A DNA stretch of 64,000 bases from Bugula neritina. Its lineage: Eukaryota > Bryozoa > Gymnolaemata > Cheilostomatida > Bugulidae. The stretch is taken from assembly GCA_964035545.1 (NCBI GenBank), contig OZ037769.1, positions 14,564,633 through 14,628,632 on the forward strand. Direction: 5' to 3'. Positions 11,332 to 22,100 of the stretch are shown here, in pieces; the first letter of the stretch is position 1; each line of letters starts with the position of its first letter. The notes beneath the pieces were generated by a model that was not told the DNA's origin, made no database searches, and saw nothing but the letters and a program-made list of their open reading frames with translations. The position numbers were made by a program, and so were the translations under genes.

Positions 11332-14300
11332 ATGGTTGTTACAGATGAGAATAAAAATGTTAGTATAGCTGTAACCAGATACTACAGAATGGGTCAACGT
11401 AAATCTGTCCCTCAACCTCCACCTCAACCTCCAGGTCAGTCAGTCTGTGATAAGTTGGTAAATTATATGATTACAAATACTACAACTAGTGACTACAGAA
11501 ATTTTTATGTTCTGAAAATAAGGTGCAGTAGCGGAGAAATTGAGATAGCCTAAGTTCTTTAAATTTTCTAACAAATTTTGAGTTGAGGTGCAGTTTGAAG
11601 TTCTCATGAAAGCATAACTTCTTTTGCTACATTTCTGATCTAGAAACACAGGCTTTTTTCACTTTTTTCATTACAGTACACCTACCTCTGTTTTGACCAC
11701 AGCTGAGTATTACATTGCTTGTGTTTATTATATAATTTTATATACTGAGTATAATGTATATAACTATTATACTGTACCTTATATTATGTTATTCTATAAC
11801 TATAATTAGATTCACCCAAAACATACTCTATTATATAGTATATTTTATTAAGTTACATTATAGTGCACTATAACCAATTATAATATTTTATAATATAATA
11901 TAACACATGCTGTACAGATCCATACTTAATTACTTCAATACTGTTTATAGTGTTGAAGCATATATTATTCTGTTATTTTATATCAACGTTATTATTCATA
12001 TAGTGGTGCAAATTTTGTAGAAATTTACAAGGTGTGGTTCAACACATCCAGTATAGATAGAGCTGATGATGAGTGGATGGGGAATAGGACTACATCCTAC
12101 ACTATAGAAGAGATCAAGAATAAAAGTAGACATCATACAGTGACTCATGTTAAACTGAGGAATGACATTCCTCCAAATATGAACACACTGTTCCCTCATC
12201 TCACACATCTGAGGGTACATGGAGCAGACAATGTTGACTGGACCAGGTATACTAGTGTTATATTAGAAAACTATATTCAATAAGTGACATATTGTCTTGT
12301 AGTAGAATGTGGAGTAATCTCCTCTCACAATAACACTATAGCTTTGGTAACAACTGTTGTATTATTTACCTTGTTTATTGTATTTCTATTTATTATTCAA
12401 TTTAATGTGAGTGAATCTCATTCAAACTAATATGTGATGATTATATTATACAGTTGAATACTTCGATATACCTGTGCGTTATGTTACAGCATATCTTCAC
12501 TGAAGAATCTTGAAGTATTGAATATATCATATAATGGCCCATCTGAAGGTCTACCTGACAATATATTCACATCCTTACTATCATTGAGAAAGTTGTACAT
12601 GAGTAGCTGTAGACTACCAACTATACCAAACAGGTGTGTATTATATGATAGTGTAGAATGGTCAGCTGAGAGTATTCCTGCTATCAGTAAACATGTAGGC
12701 TGATACAAACTATCAGGTCAAAATGTCGGCTACTAAACTCATAATCCATCTGAATAGCCTACCAGATAGAGAGATGATCTGATCAGCCTGGCAGAACAAA
12801 AACAGGATCTGTCTCAAAGGCCTGCAGTTGGTCAGTTCAGAAAGCAGTCTGTGACACCCTCAAGAGCGGAAACTGATAAACTGGTTTCATTAGGCAGGAA
12901 CACCCTGACCTGATTGATTATATAATTTAGTGTATAGTTAAAGGGACTTGTGTAGTGCATGTGTGCTTCACAAAGTGTTTAATATGTTGCATGAAGTAAT
13001 TATATTATTACTAAAATCTTATAAAACATTTCATATGGTATGTTACAGCATCTCTTCACTGAAGAATCTTGAGGTATTGAATATGTCATTGAATAAGCTA
13101 TCTGAAGGTCTACCTGACAATATATTCACATCCTTACTATCATTGAGAAAGTTGAACATGGAGAACTGTGATTTTTCAACTCTACCAAACAGGTGTGTAT
13201 TATATTATAATGTAGAATGGTACTGTAATAAGTATAAGTTATAAATATATTATAGATATGATTAGGTAGAAGTGTATGGTATTTCTTGATATACAACATT
13301 TCACACCTATGTGTTATGTTACAGCATATCTTCACTGAAGAATCTTGAGGTATTGAATATATCGGAGAATAACCTATCTGAAGGTCTACCTGACAATATA
13401 TTCACATCCTTACTATCATTGAGAGAGTTGAAAATGAGGAACTGTAAACTACCAACTCTACCAAAGAGGTGTGTATTATATTATACATTATGAAGTTGTC
13501 TGCACTATCTTTAGTGAGTCAACTAGACCCTGTGTATTCTACATGTCATAGGACAACTACTTTATTCTATCAGATATACTCAGATAGAAATGGTACAACA
13601 ACTTCTCACTTATTATTCTGATAAAATTATTGAAAATTAAATGGTTTGGCTATGAAATGAAATATATATTTAGACTTATCTGAGAGTTGTATATTGTAAC
13701 TCATAAAATTTTTAAGGAAGTTAATGACAGTTAAAACAACTAACAAAATATAATGATTTTCAGCTGTAATAGCTTATTCAGACGGTCAACCAATTGGACG
13801 AATAGCGGACCAAAATGGCACGACGATTGCGAATTTTGTTCGTTTTGGATCACGTGATTCGACCAATGCCTGTATTGCGCCAAACTAACGTCCTTTGATT
13901 AGTCTGACAGTAGAAGAATTTGTTTGTTTGGATCACGTGATTGACTTTTCAAAATTTCATTGGAACCTGACCCAGCTAGGGTCCAGCTGATGAATTTTAT
14001 TTGATTGCACTCCATTGGCTTATTTCAAAAAGCAAAATGTGTGGACATAATTTGCATGGCAAACAAGTTGCTCATTGCTTGTAACTAAATTAAATAAGCA
14101 ATATTTAATAATATTATTAATAATAAATAAAAATTAACTAAAATAAACAAATTTATAAGAAGAATATTTATTTTGCTTTAGTGAGCAGTGTTGTAGTTTT
14201 GTGCACTACTATAGTTTGTGGGGTTTCAGTGTGTATTATCGATTTAGCACATTAGCTCTAAGTTAATCAATAACTCTTGGTAGTAGCCGAGTAATAAAAC

Positions 14301-17300
14301 ACTTTGTTATCCAAGTTTAGTACAAAAGACAAACATTACAATTACTAACAATTTACAGCAGTATACATTCACAATACGTGCATTCAACTCGAGTCCTCGC
14401 TCACAACAACTCTAGACGCGGGAACTCTCACTTATTATTAGCCTGACCCCAGACTCTTCTTATTGGATAGTCCCATGTGACCCGTCACCTGCACGGGTAT
14501 GTTGTTCCAATATTCCCAGAACAGAGGAGAGACAAAATTTATCATTATTATATTATGTAAACCACCACATCGCTCCCTCCAGCAGAAAGTCCTCTTTCTG
14601 ATAATACATGTAATAATATAATGATATAAAAGAAACATTATAGCATAGAACGCCACATATATAAAACTCTATTTTAAGAAATAACCTTACATTGATAAGA
14701 AAAATAACACACATCAGGTCAGTTATAAAGAGAGGAGTAGCGTCACAGATAAAATAATACACAGCGAAGAATAGTGTAGACGATATTACAACGTTGCCCA
14801 CCGAGATCTGAAGCCGAGGAGGCAAGGTGATTAACTATGGATTCTGAGAGCAGTGTCTAGCCTGTCGGGCCCTCAGCCGCCTCTTGATTCGCCCCACAGA
14901 ATCTTTCAACTGATATAGTCCAGTGGTTGTGTTAAGTAAGTCTGGTGCTAACTGTGTAAAGTCAGCCTGGAGGCGCAGGAGTTGCTCTTTGATGGTCGCT
15001 AACCTGGTAGGCTGCTCTGGCGGTGGTGTGACTGGTCGGGGCGGGGACACTGCCACTTCTTCAGTTACTTCCGTACCACGGGTAGTCCCCGTTCCATTTC
15101 CAGTTCCTCCTCCACAACTGGTCTCGTGACCGGGAGGTGGCCACTCGAGTATTGCCTGAAAGAGTTCAACAGTGTTAGTGATGATACATTGAAGTACCGC
15201 CGGCATGAAACAGCCTGACAAGTGCTCTGTTCAGTTAAACACTCGTGAGATTTAGAGTAATGAATAGTTGGTCGAGAACACACACTGCAATGGCAAATTA
15301 CTAGAATCTCTAAGTCACTATACACATGTGTTTTCACCACTATGCTTCATCAGCAAGTATCTCCAGCTCTTTTAACTAAGGAGTTAGAGCCGATTGTTGC
15401 AGTCTAGTTTCCGTACCAGAGAATATAACTAACTCACCCTTCGATTCAGAATAGTAAGACATTTTGAATGCTAGGAATGATAATAATTATTTATTACTGG
15501 TACGTCTACTCTTAACTCCATCAGCATAAGAAAAGACTGGGTAACGTGTTTGCGAAGCGTGACTAGGGCACTGTGCCTCCGGCGGATAAATCTTATTTGT
15601 GATTCCGCCCGGGCGAAAGTTGATTTTTTTGTGATGCTCACAACTCCCACACTTTGTTGCCAGTCTCTCCGTATGGCACCCGATGGACTTTCATATTTGC
15701 CGCTTTCAACGCAGTCACATACGAAGTCTTTTAAATATGCTGGGGGGTGCCTAGTTCGCTGTCCTCATTCCAGGAGAAGCGGTGTACTCACAGGTGGACT
15801 ATTTAGTTCCACGGGTGGTTTTACCGGCCTGTCAGTGACTGGTATTCCTTCGTTTTGTTCTTCCCTGATTTCTCCAAATGGAGCCCCGCCCCCGGGGGCT
15901 TTTGCACTTCCGGACTCACTTCGGGTTCTGGAAGCGATGGCGTCAGATCTGGTGCTGGAGACGGCGAATGCACTTCCACTAATGGAAGTGGTCGTTCATC
16001 TCTTGCCAAGTCTTCTGCCCGCGGCACGACCACTTCATACTCTGGTCCATGCCGCTGTTGCCCACGCGTTGTTGTCTGCCTCCAGGGCTCCAACAATGGC
16101 GAGGCTTCTCCTACTGCATCCGGGCTAGCCCAATACGGTTTCAAGCGAGCCTCATTCTGGATGGACACAATTTAGCGCTAATTTTGAAATTTAGGGATTA
16201 AACTGAAAATCAAATAGCTGGCTTGGTAGCTATTCATTTAATCAAATTTAATGGCTATAAGTATCCAAAGATTACTAAGCTGCACCATCAACATTAATTT
16301 CAAAAACTTTTAGACTATTCGGGTGGAAACTGGAAGTTGAAAGTAAGCGCTATTGTTTATATACGCGAAAGACAATATATGGTCCATTGATCTGTGGATA
16401 GTGTCGCTTTCAGGGACATATATGGTCCATTGATCGCGTACGGGTTAATACTAGGATTCAGCTGTTTCCTCTGGGTGTTGGGGGCATGGGTCCGACCAGG
16501 TCAACAGCTACCACTTGCCACGGCCTTCCAACATATAACCTCCGTCGTCCCGCTTCACCAGGGAGACGACCATGCTTGCTGGCCTGGCAGACTTCACACT
16601 GTTTTACTCTGAGCCGTACATCACGCCCCATACTGGGCCAGTACCACCGGAGCTGTAATTTGGCGAGCACCCTTTGGACTCCTGCGTCAGCCTGTTTGTG
16701 GATGTCCCATATCACCTCTCGGCGTATGGCTGTCGGGCAGACCCCCCTCTTCCTTTCTGGGTGTCTGTCTGTCGCTGCTAAAGTCATGATCAGCAGACCA
16801 TCTTGCCCGATCCTCAGCGAGTCCCAACGTTGACGGTATAGCCGTAACTCAGTGCACCCCTGTCTTAGCTGGGTCGCCGCCCTTCCTTTTTGGCCCGATG
16901 TACGTCGGCTACCACCCTAGGTAGGCTTTCCTGAAGTCTCTTCAGCTCTCTTACGTTACCGGCCAAAACAGGGTTGGCGCGGAGGTTTTTTTACTACCTC
17001 CGGAGGCGCATCAGCCTTCTGTTTGAGTTGACCCTGGTCCCAGTCATACTCAACTCCCGGATGGACCAGTGCCGCCAACGCGGACAGGGGAGGACCTCCA
17101 TCTCTCTTCTCAATGTTGAAGCACTGTTTACATCCCCCGTCTGGTCGCCGGCTCAGTCCGTCTGCATTGCCGTGTTTGTTACCGGGTCGGTGTTCGATCC
17201 GGTAAGAGAACTCGGCTAGAATCTCGAGCCACATGGCGACCTGGCTAGACGGTTCTGCTCTCGTGCACAACCAAATCAAAGAGGCGTGGTCCAAACCTCT

Positions 17301-19089
17301 CTCGCCCCGGGTTGAGGAGCTTGTGGTTGGCAACGGTTGCGGCCCGGTCGCGGAGGGGGAAACGGCTTGCCTCTCGGCGTCTGCGCCGGTTCCCTTTCAG
17401 GCTCTCAGATCGGAAACCTGTCGAATCTGTTGTGGAGTGGCATAGAGAAGGCATTCGGCGGGTGGCGTTGGTAGCCTACTCGCCGTGGATGTTGCCATTC
17501 CGATGTGTCAGTACGCGGCACCCGGCGGGGTGATTGGCGTCTTCTCTTCCCTCTAGGTTTCATCATCGGCCCGCAATAGGCGGGAACATCTGCGGGCCGC
17601 GGTAGTTTAACCCTTGGAGAACAAGAGGGCAGTATCTCTGGAAATGTCCAGGTCTTCCGCATTCCCAGCAGAGGTTTTGTCCAGTGCCTGGTAATTGCAC
17701 CGGCAGCCCTAAAGGCTCACAGGCGGTATCTACCTGGTCTTGAGGGATTAATATGGTGACTAGCTTGGCTAACATGTCGGTCAGCTGCGCGACCTTCGAT
17801 GCGGCCGTCTGTTGTCTCACATTAACAGACGCGGGGGGGGGGTCTCGCCATTAGATCGGCCAGAGCAGCGGAGGGCTCCAGGTCTACTTGGCGAAAGGCC
17901 CCGCGGTTTTTATGCATATGATTTGCTAGGAGGTATGCTTCTCCTTCGGTGAGAGTGCCCTCGACCGTGGTGATTCCCCTCGCCAGAAACTGGTGATGGA
18001 GTCCCAAGTCGTTGATGGACCGCACAAAGACATCGTAAGTGTACCTTTCACGGTTCGCTTGAGGCAGGTCACTGTATGCGATATGCGCCAGCTTCATCAC
18101 CGTGGCAGCATGCTCTTGTAGGGGCATGTGAGGATTACGCCGTAACCTGAGCGTCAATGACGGAGATGCCAAAACGGGCCCGCAGAAAAGCAAAAATACT
18201 GTTAATGTCAGGTCCCAACCTGTAGGGTTTGGCCTTGTCCATTAACAACATTCTAAGCTTAAGCAGGGCCACCCTAGGTGGCCACTGTGTGACTTCCATC
18301 ACATCATTAAATTCTTGGATGAACTGTTCTACTTCTTCTTCACCTGTGAAAGTAGGTGCCTTCAGCCGGTATCTATCTTCATTCAGCTCCCTAGGAGCTC
18401 TCACTTCTTCTATTGCTGTCGGATGTACAGGAATAACATTATCTTCATGCTCACCTTCACTATGTTTGTTAGTTGGGCATTCGTCGGACCCAACGAATGA
18501 AGATTCTTAGTGTCTGAATAAGCTATAATTATGAAAATCTCACCGATTGTTATACTGAGATATATTATAATATTATACTGGGATATAATATAATGCTATA
18601 CTGAAATATATTATAATGTTATATTGAGATATATTTCTATAGTGTCATACTGAGATATATTATAATGGTATACTGAGATATAATATAATATTATACTGAG
18701 ATATATTATAATACTATACTGAGATATATTATAATGTTATACCGACATATATTATAATGTTATACTGAGATAATATATTATAATGTTATACTGAGATATG
18801 TTATACTGAGATATATTATGATATTATATTGAGATATATTATAATGTTATACTGAGATATGTTATACTGAGATATATTATAATACTATACTGAGATATAT
18901 TATAATGTTATACTGAGATATAATATAATGTTATACTGAGATATATTATAATGTTATACTGAGATATAGTATAATGGTAGTCAATCCAATGTTACTGCAT
19001 TATATCATTTACCTGCTCTTTTGTATCAAATAACTGGGAGTATAACTCCTAACCTATCTATAAATTTTATACAATACATTGCACAATCT

Positions 19090-19120
<31 letters not shown>

Positions 19121-22100
19121 TATGAATTGTGTTATGGAACTTCAATATTCATTTTTTGCAAACCCCATTTTTAAAGCCTCAAATATATATATGTTTCATA
19201 TTTATTAGCATACAGAGTCTACAGAAGTTAGAGGAACTGGAGATATCATGGAATAAGTTCACCAGTATACCATATCCTGTGTACTCACTGAGTAGTTTGC
19301 GGGTACTAGATATATTTTCCAATAGATCCCTGACATCCTTAGACCCTGAGATACTACAGCTAACGCAACTTCATAAACTGGATGTTGGATCTTGTAAGGG
19401 TCTCACCTCTCCTCCACTAGAAGTATGTGAGAGAGGCGTAAATGCTGTGAGACAATACTACACAGACTTGGCTAAAGGTGCTGGTAGGAGTCTACCATTT
19501 GCTATTGTAGCTATGCTAGGTAATACAATGGCCGGAAAGACCAGTTTAACCAAAACATTACAGAATGCTGACAGAAAGAGAGTTTTGACCAACAGAGAGC
19601 CAGATGCTGTGAAAGATGAGACAACAAAGGTGTTTAATGTTGAAGAAGTGGAGGTGGATGGTACAGTACTCCGTGTCATTGATATGGGAGGCCAGGAGGT
19701 CTACCATATCACCTATCAACTGACACTGAGACAGAACTGCATTCCAGTCATAGTAGTCAACATGGAACAGTATGATAAGACTTCAAGTGAATCAACAGAC
19801 AGAGAAGCTGTTAGAAGATTAGCCTTTGATTACATGTCTCACCTCTACATGGCTAACCCAACTCTTGGTCCACCAAAACTTATCTTCACCCATAAAGATA
19901 AGTTTCAAGATACAGCATTTCAGAAGCTTCGAAAAAGCTTTCTTGAAACATCAAATAAACTGTGTGAGGAGATGATTAGAGAAGAGAAAGAATTGGGTGG
20001 AGAATTTGCTCAAATAGAACATTTCAGTGAATCAGCCGGAGGAGTCTTTCTTGGTGAGGACATTTATGAGGTCGGAAAGGATGATAAGTATGAAGTGTTT
20101 GACCTGATCAAGGAATCTCTTCTTCATAGCAGTCAACATTTTGTGAAACCTTTACCTCTTGTCTGGGAGGAAGTGAATGAAAATGTGCTGTCTATTCCTT
20201 CTGTGTACAGCACCTTTGATGAGATACTGAAATACGTACAAACAGAACTTCAACACATTGAGTCAGGTCAGCTTGACATAATCCTCACATACATGCATGA
20301 CTGCGGCAAAGTCTTGTGGTATAAAGATATCAGCTGTCTCAGGCCGTACATATTCCACAATATTTCAGAAGTCACCAAACTCCTCTGTGTCTTGTATCAT
20401 CATGATCCTAAGATCTGGCAGAGTAGAGTTGATCAGTTCCAGCCATACTATTCGCAGACTGAACGACGTGTTGAGAAACAGGAACTTGAGAAATCTGTCA
20501 ATGATCTCACTGACACTGGTTTGATGATGCAGTCACTTCTTGTTTATTTCATTGAAAAAGAGACATCATTCAAAAGTTCTAAAGATGTTGAAGTTGCCGT
20601 CTGCTTACTCCAGACGTTTCGTTTGCTGTACAGTCCAATACATGGCAAATCTGAAGAGCCATGGTTCATTGTACCTCAGTATGCTAAAAACTACTGCAGC
20701 ACTTCTCCTTCCCCACCCAATGGCATTTTGCTTCAAGTGGAGACACACTTCAATGGTCTAGCCCTGCCACAATATGTCTACCACCAGATGACGATCGGTT
20801 TGTTGGAATCGTTCCCAGATGAGTTTGCTGTGATGAAAGTGAAGAGAAACGGAGCTGATGTCTTTCAAGATAAAATCCACACGAAGCTGGTACATGATTG
20901 CAAATCTAGAAAAGTGTCACTCTACGTGTCATCTAATGCTGCCAACATTAGCAGAATGTGGGAGAGACTCATCACCACCAACAACAACATCCTTAGACAT
21001 GTTTTAGAAAATTGGACAGCAAGTAGACCAGTCACTACATGCTACTGTGCTCACTGCCTTCTGCTAGGACTTCCTTGTCCTAAGAAAGTGCTCAATCCTC
21101 CATGGTGTCTTCACTCCTTGAAACATTCTCCATCAAAGCCCAGATTGTGTACTGGATCCTTAACAACTCTGTGTGGTGATGAGAAGATAAGGGGTGCTCT
21201 TCTCTATCCATGTATGTTTGGTTACATTATGGTGCAGTTCCTGTATTAAGTTTTATTTCATTGCAGTTTACCACATTTAGATATGAATTGAGGTAATTCT
21301 CCCCATTCCTTGGCATAATTGGGGTTAGAAAAAGAATTATTTATATATTCTATTTCCAAGTATTTCAAAATTTCAGGTCAAACATTGTCTGAGAGAGAAG
21401 CTGATGAGTTGGAGAAGTTTGTGAATGAGCTGAATCGTCGAGGAGCTCAAGAAAGATTAGCTAATTCTGGTAAATACGGAGTTACCAGTTTGTGCAAGCG
21501 TCTGTTTTTTGAATGTTGATCAAGTTCAACTTGAACTGGTTAAGCACTAAATGATTTTACTGCAGTTTATTTCATACCATGTCACCATTTTTTTGCAAGA
21601 ATTTGGGTTCTTTAAAAGTTTTGCTTTATTTGGTAAAGTAATGAACGTATATTATTGCACCACAGCTGAGTACTAGTTTGCCGATCATTGTGATATTATA
21701 TTTCTTATTTATTCCGTGATGTGATATGAATTTGTACTTTATAGTTGCCAACAGCAGCCAATCAGATTTCCCGACCTCCACAATAACAGCCAATGACGCT
21801 CTCAGTGATCTCTCTGATGATGATGAGAATCTGTACCCTGATGAAGAGGAAGTTGAAAATATGAAGTTTATAAGACTCAGACTGATTCCCACCAGCAACC
21901 CGAATATAATACAGCTGTTCTCAAACACTGACAAGGTGATCACTTCTAATGTCTATGTCATTTATTCTTGCCAGTTGTTTAGTTCGGCAGTTACAAGTAT
22001 TTCTCTGTTACATCCAGGTGTTTAAAACAACCCCAAAAAGAGGAAGAGCTCTGATAATAAACAACATGAACTTTGATAAGAGACCCGACTTGTGTAGGAA

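Larger units (their letters stand above)
13755..18539. repeat. Outer inverted repeat bracketing the gypsy relic
   Basis: 13755-13783 reads GATTTTCA, a short variable part, then TAGCTTATTCAGAC; 18512-18539 is its inverse complement with a few changes. The pair brackets the whole insertion in intron 5 of the Roco-caspase gene and could be the ends of an older inverted-repeat element. I see no convincing target-site duplication outside it. 13784-14216, between the left repeat and the LTR, has no coding potential I recognise and contains two GGATCACGTGATT-type motifs. Confidence 0.5.

Noticed and set aside
15550-16128. 192-codon plus-strand frame
   Set aside because: It is antisense to the gypsy integrase tail in a GC-rich stretch where stops are rare.
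19129-19208. Upstream Met for the 706-codon Roco frame
   Set aside because: The added residues are encoded by intron sequence; LRR homology and phase start exactly at the acceptor at 19209.
21212-21519. Continuation of the Roco frame to the stop at 21249, and the separate frame 21319-21519
   Set aside because: A strong GTATGT donor at 21212 and the in-phase exon 21377-21469 explain the sequence better; the two frames overrun splice sites.
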